Shown one piece after another: positions 1 through 7,262 of a DNA stretch of 10,002 nt. A model generated the notes under the pieces. It was not told the origin of the DNA, made no database searches, and saw only the letters and a program-made list of their open reading frames with translations. Source of the DNA: Calditrichaceae bacterium. GTDB lineage: Bacteria; Calditrichota; Calditrichia; Calditrichales; Calditrichaceae. The stretch lies in the NCBI GenBank assembly GCA_030622395.1, contig JAUXGF010000056.1:1-10002 (forward strand). Reading direction: 5' to 3'. Made by a program: the position numbers and the translations under genes. Position 1 is the stretch's first letter; each line of letters opens with the position of its first letter.

Positions 1-20
1 AGAGATCTATTCATTTTCAT
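1..20 (-). CDS. Possible first codons of a gene running off the left edge
   Basis: On the minus strand an ATG at 20-18 opens a frame (Met-Lys-Met-Asn-Arg-Ser) that leaves the window still open. The only support is its position a few bases downstream of a good Bacteroidota-type promoter motif. That closeness would make the transcript nearly leaderless, so the true start could also lie further left, outside the window. Product cannot be assigned. Confidence 0.2.
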
Positions 21-25
21 AGATG

Positions 26-56
26 CAAATATACAACATTATAACCCATTAATCAA
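26..56 (-). promoter_or_regulatory. Bacteroidota-type sigma promoter candidate
   Basis: Read on the minus strand, TTG (56-54) is followed after 20 bases by TATATTTG (33-26). Known Bacteroidota housekeeping promoters have a TTTG-type -33 box, about 19-21 bases, then TAnnTTTG at -7. The -7 box matches completely; the -33 box reads CTTG rather than TTTG. It points left, away from selA, so it would drive the next gene beyond the window edge. The predicted transcription start falls at or near the ATG at 20. Confidence 0.45.
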
Positions 57-74
57 GTTAAGTTAGTGCCATTA

Positions 75-128
75 CTCCCAAGAGGGGTATTGCTTATTCC
101 CCTCTTGGGAGGGGCTGGGGGTGGGTCT
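75..128. repeat. Perfect 13-bp hairpin plus G-rich tail, intergenic repeat
   Basis: CTCCCAAGAGGGG at 75-87 is perfectly inverted at 99-111 around an 11-base loop (88-98). It is followed by a G-rich run ending GGGGTGGGTCT at 118-128. Neither strand shows a T-run after the stem, so it is not a classical intrinsic terminator, although it lies 135 bases downstream of the selA stop. Parts recur in the gap at 3061-3091: a 12-base match in the same orientation (96-107 with 3080-3091) and an 11-base match inverted (118-128 with 3061-3071). This marks it as a dispersed repeat rather than a unique structure. Confidence 0.75.
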
Positions 129-245
129 GAATTTTCCACCTGTGAAGTATTATATAATAGTAGGTTGTTTATTTTATAACTTGCTTTCTGGTGGTATATT
201 TAGATCGATTTAAACTCACCTGAATAAGATTTCGCCTAACTAAAT

Positions 246-1637
246 TCAACGCAATATTTCAATTAGCGCCTTTCTTAGATCCTTTTCTTCTTCATTATTT
301 ACAGTACGCAAATCAATAAAAAGGGCTTCATTATCTATATATGAGAAAACGGGGCGGGCGCTATTGCGTAATTTCTTTCCCAGCCGTTCTGCTCTCATTG
401 ATTTTGGAGTAACTTTAACCGCCCATGAAGGAAGTTCCAATGTTGGATAAGCGCCGCTGCCTACTTTGCCGGTTGACTTTACAATTTCCATTTGAATTTG
501 TAATTGTTCAGGTAAAGTGTGAATAAAAAGTTCGCTGCGCCGCTTTAACTCTTCTGTATTTTTAGTCAGGGCATTTAATGAATCCAAACGCTTAAAGACC
601 TGCCCTCCGTATAAATAACTTATCAGGGTTTCCTGCAGCATTTTTAAAATAAACTTATCCAGCCTTAATGCCCGCAACAGATGATTTTTTGCGCATTTTT
701 GAACCCATTTTTCTTTCCCTACAATAATACCGGCTTGCGGTCCGCCTAATAATTTATCTCCGGAAAAAGAAATTAAATCGACGCCCGCCTCAACGATCTC
801 CGAAACTAAAGGTTCAGGATTAGAACCGAATTTCTCTGATTCTTCTAACGAACCGCTTCCTAAATCAAATATTACAGGTAAATCACTGCCATGCGCTAAT
901 TCGACAATTTCAGTTAGTTCGGGTCGATGAGTAAATCCTTTTATTTCATAATTGCTTGTATGACAAATTAATATAGCGGAGGTTTTTTTAGAAACGGCTT
1001 GTTGGTAATCTTTTATATGGGTTTTATTGGTAGTTCCTATTTCTTTTAATTTACACCCACTTATTTTCATCACTTCCGGAAGGCGGAAAGAGCCGCCGAT
1101 TTCAATCATTTCACCGCGCGATAGAATAATCTCTTTCCTCCGTCCAATAGTATTAAGCATCAGCATGACAGCCGCTGCATTATTGTTTACGGCTAATCCG
1201 TCTTCGGCGCCGCTTAATATGCGCAGCAAAGACGCAATATGATCGGTTCTCTCGCCCCGTTTGCCATTTCCCAATTTGATTTCAAGATTAGTATATCGAC
1301 CGATTTCCGCCGCTTTTTGAGTTAAAGCGGGATTAATCGGCGCCCTTCCTAAACCTGTATGTAATACAACTCCTGTTGCATTAATAACCGGTTTCAGAGT
1401 TCCTTCTAATAATATTTCAATCTGTTCTGTTATTCTTTCTATTAATTTATGCTGAAATTCAGCTTTATCAATTTTGTTAAGCTGAAAACGCTGCGGTTTT
1501 TCTCTGACATAATCCAGCTCGAAAAGAATTATACGTTTTAAATATATTGGTTTGATTTGCGGAAATTGAGCGCTTAATTTTTCTAATAATAGATTAACAG
1601 ATGGGATTTTTTTCAGGTTATAATTATTTTCTTTCAT
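246..1637 (-). CDS. selA: L-seryl-tRNA(Sec) selenium transferase (selenocysteine synthase)
   Basis: SelA is a PLP enzyme that converts seryl-tRNA(Sec) to selenocysteinyl-tRNA(Sec) using selenophosphate, allowing UGA to be read as selenocysteine; it acts in the cytosol as a large homo-oligomer. The 463-residue length is normal for the family. Visible landmarks are NATGVVLHTGLGRAP at about 86-100, the asparagine/alanine-rich NNNAAAVMLML at 151-161, HTSNY at 226-230, FDLGSGSL at 257-264 and the PLP-lysine segment FSGDKLLGGPQAG at 291-303. The lysine is K295, the same number as in E. coli SelA. The start is fixed because an in-frame TAA lies immediately before the ATG. The gene follows the CNNM gene by 71 bases and may be cotranscribed with it. 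No selB, selD or tRNA(Sec) lies in the window, and no in-frame UGA was noticed in the genes here. It ends in UGA with a second stop (TAG) two codons on. Confidence 0.97.
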   Translation of the reverse strand: MKENNYNLKKIPSVNLLLEKLSAQFPQIKPIYLKRIILFELDYVREKPQRFQLNKIDKAEFQHKLIERITEQIEILLEGTLKPVINATGVVLHTGLGRAPINPALTQKAAEIGRYTNLEIKLGNGKRGERTDHIASLLRILSGAEDGLAVNNNAAAVMLMLNTIGRRKEIILSRGEMIEIGGSFRLPEVMKISGCKLKEIGTTNKTHIKDYQQAVSKKTSAILICHTSNYEIKGFTHRPELTEIVELAHGSDLPVIFDLGSGSLEESEKFGSNPEPLVSEIVEAGVDLISFSGDKLLGGPQAGIIVGKEKWVQKCAKNHLLRALRLDKFILKMLQETLISYLYGGQVFKRLDSLNALTKNTEELKRRSELFIHTLPEQLQIQMEIVKSTGKVGSGAYPTLELPSWAVKVTPKSMRAERLGKKLRNSARPVFSYIDNEALFIDLRTVNNEEEKDLRKALIEILR

Positions 1638-1708
1638 TTAAACTCAGAACATAGCTATGCAAATTGATTAATGAAAATGCCAACAGCAACTCATTAACTT
1701 TTAAATTA

Positions 1709-2983
1709 TCAGGTTTTTATCTTTAATATTTTTACTTTTTGTATTCTTTTCTTTGAAGCTTTCTCTATTATAAATTCATAACCATTCCAGGAAATTTTGT
1801 CTTGTGTTTTAGGAACGGATCCAAATTGCCCTAATAAAAATCCGGCTAAAGTATCAACCCCTTCTTCCGTTGGGAGCTCAAGGTTAAGTTCTTCGTTAAT
1901 TTCATCTAACTGCATATTGCCGTTTACGATAAAAGTATTATCGTTGACTTTTTCAAATTGCGGCGCTTCGCTGTCATATTCATCTTGAATTTCACCGACT
2001 ATTTCTTCTATTACATCTTCAAGAGTAACCAACCCCGAAGTGCCTCCGTACTCATCGACAACCACAGCCATGTGAATTTTTTCCGCCTGAAATTCGCGTA
2101 AAAGCACATTAATTTTTTTCTGTTCCGGCACATAGTACGGGGGATGCGCTAATTTAACAAGATCAATATCAGATATATTTTTCTTTTTAATAAAAGGAAG
2201 CATATCTTTTAGATATAAAATTCCAACGATGTTATCCACTTTATCCGCATAAATAGGAATCCGGCTGTGAAGTTTATCTTTTACTAAATTTAACACCTGG
2301 GTTAAAGTAGCGTTTTTATCAATACAAATCATATCGGTGCGGGGCACCATAATTTCGCGGGCTATAGTATCGCTCATCTCAAAGATACTGTGGATCATTT
2401 CTTTTTCATCTTTTTGCAGGGCGCCTTTTTCTTCTCCGACGTCTACTAATGTTCGCAGTTCCGCTTCGGTAAGACTGTATTTATCTTTATCAATACTTAA
2501 AGAGTTTGAAAGCATTTGAGTTATCAAATCGAAGATAATTGTCACAGGATAAAAAAGATAATAAAAAAAAGTTAAGGGATAGGAAAATCTTATCGCTGTT
2601 TTTTTTGCGTTTTTAACCGCAGTAACTTTTGGTATAATTTCACTAAAAAATAAAATAACCAGCGTTACAATAATTACATTTAAAAAAAGAATTAATATTT
2701 CATTAAATCCATATTTTGCACTTAGCCGCGTCGTCAAAATAGCGGCAAGCGTCGCTATTGTAACATTAACAATCGTGTTGCCGATAATTATGGATATAAG
2801 CAATTTTTTTGGCTCTTTTAAAAGAACCGCAGCCTGCCTTGAAGCCGCTTTTTTGCTTTGTAATAATTTATTTATTGTAGATTTATTAAGTGAAAAAAAA
2901 GCTGTTTCCGATCCGGAAAAAAAAGCGGATAGAATTAACAGTATTACAAATACAAATACATAAATAAATGATAAAGGATCCAA
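1709..2983 (-). CDS. CNNM/CorC-family CBS-domain transporter (DUF21-CBS-CBS-CorC_HlyC)
   Basis: Integral membrane protein of the HlyC/CorC (CNNM) family, whose characterised members export Mg2+ coupled to Na+. From the TTG at 2983 it has 424 residues. An N-terminal DUF21 membrane region spans about 1-170, with SGSETAFFSL at 23-32, GNTIVNV near 68-74 and SEIIPK near 114-119; the first two are positions lining the ion site in studied relatives. A CBS pair follows at about 209-330, ending in DEYGGTSGLVTLEDVIEEIVGE, and a CorC_HlyC domain fills about 342-424. The longest ORF begins at a TTG at 3016, but an AGGAGG lies inside that extension and points to the TTG at 2983; the resulting start (Met-Asp-Pro-Leu) is the usual N-terminus of the family. 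It sits between ybeY and selA, recalling ybeY-ybeX in Proteobacteria. It ends TGA TAA. Bacteroidota GldE is a relative, but nothing here singles that role out. Confidence 0.9.
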   Translation of the reverse strand: MDPLSFIYVFVFVILLILSAFFSGSETAFFSLNKSTINKLLQSKKAASRQAAVLLKEPKKLLISIIIGNTIVNVTIATLAAILTTRLSAKYGFNEILILFLNVIIVTLVILFFSEIIPKVTAVKNAKKTAIRFSYPLTFFYYLFYPVTIIFDLITQMLSNSLSIDKDKYSLTEAELRTLVDVGEEKGALQKDEKEMIHSIFEMSDTIAREIMVPRTDMICIDKNATLTQVLNLVKDKLHSRIPIYADKVDNIVGILYLKDMLPFIKKKNISDIDLVKLAHPPYYVPEQKKINVLLREFQAEKIHMAVVVDEYGGTSGLVTLEDVIEEIVGEIQDEYDSEAPQFEKVNDNTFIVNGNMQLDEINEELNLELPTEEGVDTLAGFLLGQFGSVPKTQDKISWNGYEFIIEKASKKRIQKVKILKIKT

Positions 2984-2995
2984 AGTTAAAAATTT

Positions 2996-3001
2996 CCTCC
3001 T
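2996..3001 (-). promoter_or_regulatory. Shine-Dalgarno AGGAGG for the CNNM gene
   Basis: A perfect AGGAGG on the minus strand lies 12 bases upstream of the TTG at 2983 and within the longer open frame. It decides the start in favour of 2983, since no ATG occurs in this part of the frame. The spacing is somewhat longer than the usual 5-9 bases. Confidence 0.7.
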
Positions 3002-3060
3002 GTGTAAGTTAAACAAGCATATCCTGAAAGCGTAAAACCTTACTCACGAGTGGAATATTA

Positions 3061-3150
3061 AGACCCACCCCTATTGTCAATTCCCCTCTTGTTGGAGCGA
3101 AGCGGAAATCCCGATTTATCGGGAGGATGGGTTACCCCGAAATATCGGGA
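3061..3150. repeat. Composite intergenic repeat with two CCCGA hairpins
   Basis: The 3017-3255 gap contains a string of modules: AGACCCACCCC (3061-3071), ATTCCCCTCTTG (3080-3091), a 6-bp hairpin TCCCGA-TTTA-TCGGGA (3109-3124) and a 5-bp hairpin CCCGA-AATA-TCGGG (3136-3149). The first two recur at the left-edge repeat, and the 16 bases at 3108-3123 recur exactly at 9934-9949. No T-run follows the hairpins, so termination of ybeY transcription is not indicated. The rest of the gap (3151-3255) is AT-rich with nothing recognisable. Confidence 0.7.
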
Positions 3151-3255
3151 TGCAAGCAGGTGAGGGTTTTTGTTATTTTTCAATATACACCACAATATTT
3201 TTTATAAATTTAATTTATTAGATTTTAAAAGCATTTACAATCAAATTATATCTGT

Positions 3256-3681
3256 TTATGTTATAATTTGTTTTTTAACTAATTCGATTAACCGATATTC
3301 TTCTTTTTTCATTTCTTTACGATCTTCATCTTCAATGTCATTAAATCCTTTTAAGTGAAGCAATCCATGAATCATCAAACGGATAATTTCTTCATCTAAG
3401 GCAACATTATAAAGACATGATTGTTCCTTTGCCCGGTCAACGCTGATATATATTTCGCCTTCTACTGATTCTTCGCCAAGATCAAAGGTAATTACATCCG
3501 TAGGTTCCGGATTGTTCAAATAAACTTTATGCATCTTTTCCAGAGTCGGATCATCTACAAATATAATATCACAACTACCTGTATCCAGTCCTATTTCATT
3601 ACAAGTTACTTGACAAATATCCTTAAGACGTTTTTTAGTCAATTTAATTTCAGGATTCAGTTGATGAATTTGAATTTTCAT
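3256..3681 (-). CDS. ybeY: Endoribonuclease YbeY (rRNA maturation factor)
   Basis: YbeY is a small metal-dependent RNase needed for 16S rRNA 3'-end maturation and ribosome quality control. From ATG at 3681 it has 141 residues, close to the family norm. It shows PTDVITFDLGE at 60-70 (family TDVLSFP-like), GEIYIS at 75-80 and the metal motif HGLLHLKGFND at 105-115. H105 and H109 match E. coli H114 and H118, but the third ligand position (E. coli H124) is D115. An open frame continues upstream to 3810, but that part is the antiparallel-frame reading of the pgpH 3' end and is basic and non-conserved, so the inner ATG is preferred; a weak GGAAAAAG lies upstream of it. It overlaps pgpH by 32 bases, implying translational coupling, and the yqfF-yqfG pair in Bacillus has the same order. 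Confidence 0.95.
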   Translation of the reverse strand: MKIQIHQLNPEIKLTKKRLKDICQVTCNEIGLDTGSCDIIFVDDPTLEKMHKVYLNNPEPTDVITFDLGEESVEGEIYISVDRAKEQSCLYNVALDEEIIRLMIHGLLHLKGFNDIEDEDRKEMKKEEYRLIELVKKQIIT

Positions 3682-5974
3682 TTTTGTTAACTTTTTCCGC
3701 TTTTTTACGCTGCTTCGGCGCAGTTTTTTTCTTATCCCCTTTAGCGGTTTCCGGGTATTCAATGCGGTGTTGGAACACCCCATAAAGAACAAGTACAAAG
3801 GCGTCAACAATCTTTTTAAGATCCCGCAGAGTCAAGTCACATTCGTCTAATTGTCCCTCTTCAAAACGTTGGTATACCATGTTTTCCACAAAGGAGCGCA
3901 ATTTATTAGGCGTGGGATTAGTTAGTGTGCGCGAAGCTGCTTCAACAGCGTCGGCTAACATAACTATTCCTGTTTCTTTTGATTGCGGCTTAGGCCCCGG
4001 ATAGCGGAAATCAGCTTCATTCACATCATTACCATCAGCCATTTCGACGGCCTTGTTATAGAAATAAACCATGATATTTGTACCGTGATGTTCGGGAATA
4101 AAATTGAGGATCAGTTTAGGAATACCATGTTTCTTTGCCAGTTCGACGCCGTTTTTTACATGTGAAACAAGAATAAGAGCGCTCATACTCGGCGTAAGTA
4201 TATTATGTCGATTTTCGGCGTCCATTTGATTTTCAACAAAATATTCCGGCTTTTCCATTTTTCCAATATCATGATAATAACTTCCCACCCTGGCAAGCAA
4301 TGGATTCGCCCCAATTTCTTTTGCCGCCGTCTCTGAAAGGCTTCCTACTATCATGCTGTGGTGGAAAGTGCCGGGCGCTTCTAATGAGAGCTTTTTTAAA
4401 AGCGGGTGATTCATATCTGAAAGCTCTAAAAGCGTTACATCGGTTGTAATATCAAACATTTTCTCAAATATTCCCAAAACCATAAATGTAATAAACGGTG
4501 AGAGAACGGCATTAGGTAATAAATTAACCCCAAAGGTTTTAAACACTTCCATGAACTGATCATATCTTAAACCGGTTAAAGCAATAATTACCCATAAATA
4601 AGCCAGTGTAATATATGCAATTGCTTTAAACACATGGTTGCGGGTACGGATTTTGTGTACTGAAAATATACCTACCATACCGCTCACCAGCGTTAATAAA
4701 ACAATATCATAGCCGCCGCCTTGAATACCGCCTAAAATAAGGGCAATAGCTACCGTACCGACAAAGGCAATCCCCGAGTCAATTAAAATAGCCAACAGCA
4801 TGGATGATATTGTTGTGGGAATTAGATATACAGACCAATTTAACGGACCTGTTATTATAGAGGCAAATATTATCTGCCCCAATAAAATTATGCCGATCAG
4901 AAGCAGCATTTTGTTATCGGCAAATATTTTTTTCCTAAAAGAAAAAAGATACAGACCCACAATTAATAATATAGACGCTAAGAGCATCATTTTACAAAAG
5001 AAAGCAATTCTATTCTGCCAATTGCCTTCTTGCCGGCTGTGCTCAACCCGGGAAACTTCTAAAGAGTATAATTTTTGATAAATTATTTCATCTATACGCT
5101 CATTAGCGTCCACAATGCGTTCATTTTCATAAACCATATCTTTTGTTAACGAAACGCTGGCGATCACCTCGTCAACTGCATTTTCCGTAAAACTTTTTTC
5201 ATAGATTAAATTTGGCTCTATAATTTGATTTAAAAAATATTTTAATATTGCCGCCTGACTTGCGTCAAAATGTTCCAACAATTTATCTTCAATAATTTTT
5301 TGTACTCCTGGCAAATCTATGCGTTTTTTATCAGCAAGCGCCTCTTCTACATTATCTTTAATAACAGTAACATTCGGACGTGTAATTGAGCTTATATCTA
5401 AACTTAAAACACCTTCTTTAATATATTTTTGACATTCCTTTAGAATATTTTGGAAATTATCAATTTGACTTTTTCCATTTAATATGTCATAGATAACTTT
5501 CAAATTCGTTACGGTAAGATCAATATCAAAAAGTATTTTAAATTCATCTCTTAAGCTTGATAAGCGAGTATTATATTTAATCTCGCTGGAATCGCCTGGG
5601 GAAAAGATGGGCTTATTTTTCATTAAATCCGGCAGAGCTTCGCTTAATTTATATATCTGTTTATCAGTTATAGAATCATTATAAACAAAATAAAATGGGA
5701 CCTGTGCAACGGCTTTTTCCCGCTCCGATTTAAGTTCTTCATCTGTTTTTAAAACAAAAAAATTGTAAGGCGCAACTACTTTTTTAGCTGCAATACTTCC
5801 TATCTTCATATCTGTGTACTTAAAAGACTTATCAGTCGAAAATAGTAAAGGTATCACAATTAAAAAGGTCAAAAACAATACTGCTTTGATAAAAATATTA
5901 TATAATGACGTTCCACCTACTTTACGTTCATCAAGCCTGCCAATAAAGTTGCGCCAGTTTTTTCTGAATTCCAT
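3650..5974 (-). CDS. pgpH: PgpH-type 7TM-HD phosphodiesterase (predicted c-di-AMP hydrolase)
   Basis: Membrane HD-domain protein; characterised PgpH (Listeria, also YqfF of Bacillus) hydrolyses c-di-AMP to pApA. The 774 residues show a first membrane helix at about 29-46, a large extracytoplasmic 7TMR-HDED region to about 320, a cluster of membrane helices at about 323-503, then a cytosolic HD domain at about 530-735. Metal residues can be assigned as H539, H568-D569, H605, H629-H630 and D675. Their spacing closely tracks the Listeria PgpH set, so the site looks intact. The last 30 or so residues are a lysine-, asparagine- and serine-rich tail, encoded partly in the overlap with ybeY. Its ATG shares one base with the stop of the acyl-CoA dehydrogenase gene (TAATG), so translation is probably coupled. 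No cyclase (DisA/CdaA) gene is in the window. The stop is TGA with TAA two codons on. The family call is firm; the substrate is inferred from homology. Confidence 0.93.
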   Translation of the reverse strand: MEFRKNWRNFIGRLDERKVGGTSLYNIFIKAVLFLTFLIVIPLLFSTDKSFKYTDMKIGSIAAKKVVAPYNFFVLKTDEELKSEREKAVAQVPFYFVYNDSITDKQIYKLSEALPDLMKNKPIFSPGDSSEIKYNTRLSSLRDEFKILFDIDLTVTNLKVIYDILNGKSQIDNFQNILKECQKYIKEGVLSLDISSITRPNVTVIKDNVEEALADKKRIDLPGVQKIIEDKLLEHFDASQAAILKYFLNQIIEPNLIYEKSFTENAVDEVIASVSLTKDMVYENERIVDANERIDEIIYQKLYSLEVSRVEHSRQEGNWQNRIAFFCKMMLLASILLIVGLYLFSFRKKIFADNKMLLLIGIILLGQIIFASIITGPLNWSVYLIPTTISSMLLAILIDSGIAFVGTVAIALILGGIQGGGYDIVLLTLVSGMVGIFSVHKIRTRNHVFKAIAYITLAYLWVIIALTGLRYDQFMEVFKTFGVNLLPNAVLSPFITFMVLGIFEKMFDITTDVTLLELSDMNHPLLKKLSLEAPGTFHHSMIVGSLSETAAKEIGANPLLARVGSYYHDIGKMEKPEYFVENQMDAENRHNILTPSMSALILVSHVKNGVELAKKHGIPKLILNFIPEHHGTNIMVYFYNKAVEMADGNDVNEADFRYPGPKPQSKETGIVMLADAVEAASRTLTNPTPNKLRSFVENMVYQRFEEGQLDECDLTLRDLKKIVDAFVLVLYGVFQHRIEYPETAKGDKKKTAPKQRKKAEKVNKNENSNSSTES

Positions 5975-7125
5975 TATAAACGATCCATATTTTTTAATAT
6001 TTCACGATAGATAACTATTCTTTGTACCTCTGAAGTGCCTTCGCCAATTTCAAGCAGTTTAGCGTCGCGCCAAAAACGTTCCACTTCATACTCTTTCATG
6101 TAACCGTATCCGCCGTGAATCTGAATTGCCTCATTGGCAACATTAGTAGCCATTTCAGTTGCATATAGTTTTGCTATACCCGCTTCGCGTTTATAGGATT
6201 TTCCTTCCTGTTTGCGATTTGCGGCATTGTAAATCATCAATTCTGCGGCATGTATCTTAGCTGCCATATCAGCGATTTTAAATTGAATTGCCTGAAACTC
6301 GCCAATTTTTCTACCGAATTGTTCTCTTTCCTGTGCGTATATAACGCTGCGTTTCATTGCCTCTTTAGCTATTCCCAGCGCCTGCACTGCAATACCGATT
6401 CTTCCGCCGTCTAAAATAATTAAGAATTGTTTATACCCTTTATTTAATTCTCCTAAAAGATTTTTTTCCGGTATCCTGCAATCGGTAAAATGAAGCATAC
6501 AAGTCGGCGAGGCGCGCATCCCGCATTTATTTTCTTTTTTTCCAACTTCAAAACCCGGTGTGCCTTTTTCGATAATAAAGTCGGAAATACCTCTTGTGCC
6601 TTTGCTTTTGTCAGTTACTGCGGTAACCACAAAAATATCGGCGACTTCAGCGTTAGTTATAAAAACTTTTGATCCGTTTAAAACATAACTGCCGCCGTCT
6701 TTTACAGCAATTGTTTTTGTGCCTCCGGCGTCGCTTCCCGCAGTAGGCTCGGTTAATCCGAAAGAACCGATTTTTTCACCTGTCGCCAACGGTTTTAGAT
6801 ATTTTTGTTTCTGCTCTTCTGTGCCGAATTCGTCTATTGGACCGGCGGCAAGAGAAACATGCGCCGAATACGACAACGCAGTAGAAGCGCATACTCTAGC
6901 CAATTCTTCTAATGTAATAGTATATGAAACATAATCAAAACCGGCGCCTCCGTATTTCTCGGCAAAAGGCATACCAAGCAGATTAAGTTCAGCCATTTTC
7001 TTAAATATCTCTTTTGGAAAACGCTGGGCTTCGTCATTTTCTATAGCTACCGGAGCAATCTCTTTCCTTGCAAAATCCCGGACCATTTTACGAACCATTT
7101 CCTGTTCTTCGTTGAACTGTAACAT
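5974..7125 (-). CDS. Acyl-CoA dehydrogenase (short/medium-chain type)
   Basis: Cytosolic FAD enzyme catalysing alpha,beta-dehydrogenation of acyl-CoA, passing electrons to electron-transfer flavoprotein. From ATG at 7125 it has 383 residues, typical of the butyryl-CoA dehydrogenase-like class. Landmarks are GLTEPTAGSD at 123-132 (FAD/substrate contact), FITNAE at 156-161, DGGRIGIAVQALG at 239-251, QEREQFG at 265-271, QIHGGYGY at 335-342 and EGTSEVQR near 362-369, where E362 takes the place of the catalytic glutamate of butyryl- and medium-chain enzymes. A GTG at 7131 would add two residues, but it overlaps the AAAGGAG that is placed correctly for the ATG. Substrate chain length or branching cannot be read from sequence; isovaleryl- or glutaryl-type activity is less likely but not excluded. 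It is joined directly to pgpH by a TAATG junction. No etfAB or other beta-oxidation genes are present here. Confidence 0.93.
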   Translation of the reverse strand: MLQFNEEQEMVRKMVRDFARKEIAPVAIENDEAQRFPKEIFKKMAELNLLGMPFAEKYGGAGFDYVSYTITLEELARVCASTALSYSAHVSLAAGPIDEFGTEEQKQKYLKPLATGEKIGSFGLTEPTAGSDAGGTKTIAVKDGGSYVLNGSKVFITNAEVADIFVVTAVTDKSKGTRGISDFIIEKGTPGFEVGKKENKCGMRASPTCMLHFTDCRIPEKNLLGELNKGYKQFLIILDGGRIGIAVQALGIAKEAMKRSVIYAQEREQFGRKIGEFQAIQFKIADMAAKIHAAELMIYNAANRKQEGKSYKREAGIAKLYATEMATNVANEAIQIHGGYGYMKEYEVERFWRDAKLLEIGEGTSEVQRIVIYREILKNMDRL

Positions 7126-7130
7126 AGACA

Positions 7131-7137
7131 CTCCTTT
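7131..7137 (-). promoter_or_regulatory. Shine-Dalgarno AAAGGAG for the acyl-CoA dehydrogenase gene
   Basis: AAAGGAG on the minus strand ends 5 bases before the ATG at 7125. Because it overlaps the upstream GTG at 7131, that GTG is unlikely to be the start codon. Confidence 0.75.
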
Positions 7138-7163
7138 TGAATTATAATGAACTTAGCAAAAAA

Positions 7164-7250
7164 TGATACTGGATACTGATCACTGGATACTGGTTGAAGG
7201 GCAACGGAAATACCAGTTACCGATTACCGGTTACTGATCACCGATTACCA
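7164..7250. repeat. Two arrays of a degenerate 7-base tandem repeat
   Basis: The 131-base gap between the ClC stop and the acyl-CoA dehydrogenase start holds a heptamer repeat with plus-strand consensus TACYGRT. Block A (7167-7194) reads tactgga, tactgat, cactgga, tactggt. Block B (7211-7250) reads taccagt, taccgat, taccggt, tactgat, caccgat, tacca. Both blocks run in the same orientation and are separated by 16 unrelated bases. They also share the exact 10-mer tactgatcac (7174-7183 and 7232-7241). The gap has no ORF and no hairpin with T-run. Confidence 0.8.
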
Positions 7251-7262
7251 ACCCTGCTTTTA

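Noticed and set aside
75..111. Hairpin as an intrinsic terminator for selA
   Set aside because: The stem is strong but no T-run follows on either strand, and its parts recur elsewhere as a repeat.
1027..1242. Plus-strand open frame of 71 codons inside selA, and similar short plus-strand frames elsewhere (for example 1797-1988, 2337-2519, 4800-5078, 6719-6934)
   Set aside because: They lie antisense to strongly conserved genes, have no recognisable domains, and have composition expected of the reverse complement of coding sequence.
1709..1711. UGA ends of CNNM, pgpH and ClC genes as possible selenocysteine codons
   Set aside because: Each is followed by another stop within two codons and the proteins are already full length, so no selenoprotein extension exists.
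3061..3150. CRISPR-like array from the repeated CCCGA hairpins
   Set aside because: Only two short units with no regular spacers and no cas genes nearby.
3170..3358. Plus-strand open frame of 62 codons covering the ybeY 3' end and the adjacent gap
   Set aside because: Half of it is antisense to ybeY and the rest is low-complexity AT-rich DNA; no ribosome site or domain was seen.
3682..3810. N-terminal extension of the ybeY frame to 184 residues
   Set aside because: It overlaps the pgpH coding region, is highly basic and unlike YbeY N-termini; the ATG at 3681 gives the normal length.
7141..7169. Perfect TATAAT (minus strand, 7146-7141) upstream of the acyl-CoA dehydrogenase gene
   Set aside because: No -35 partner at the right spacing, and the resulting transcript would start within the ribosome binding site, so it is probably chance in AT-rich sequence.
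7164..7250. CRISPR or iteron origin from the heptamer repeats
   Set aside because: Units are directly abutting with no spacers, and no replication initiator gene or DnaA-box cluster was seen nearby.
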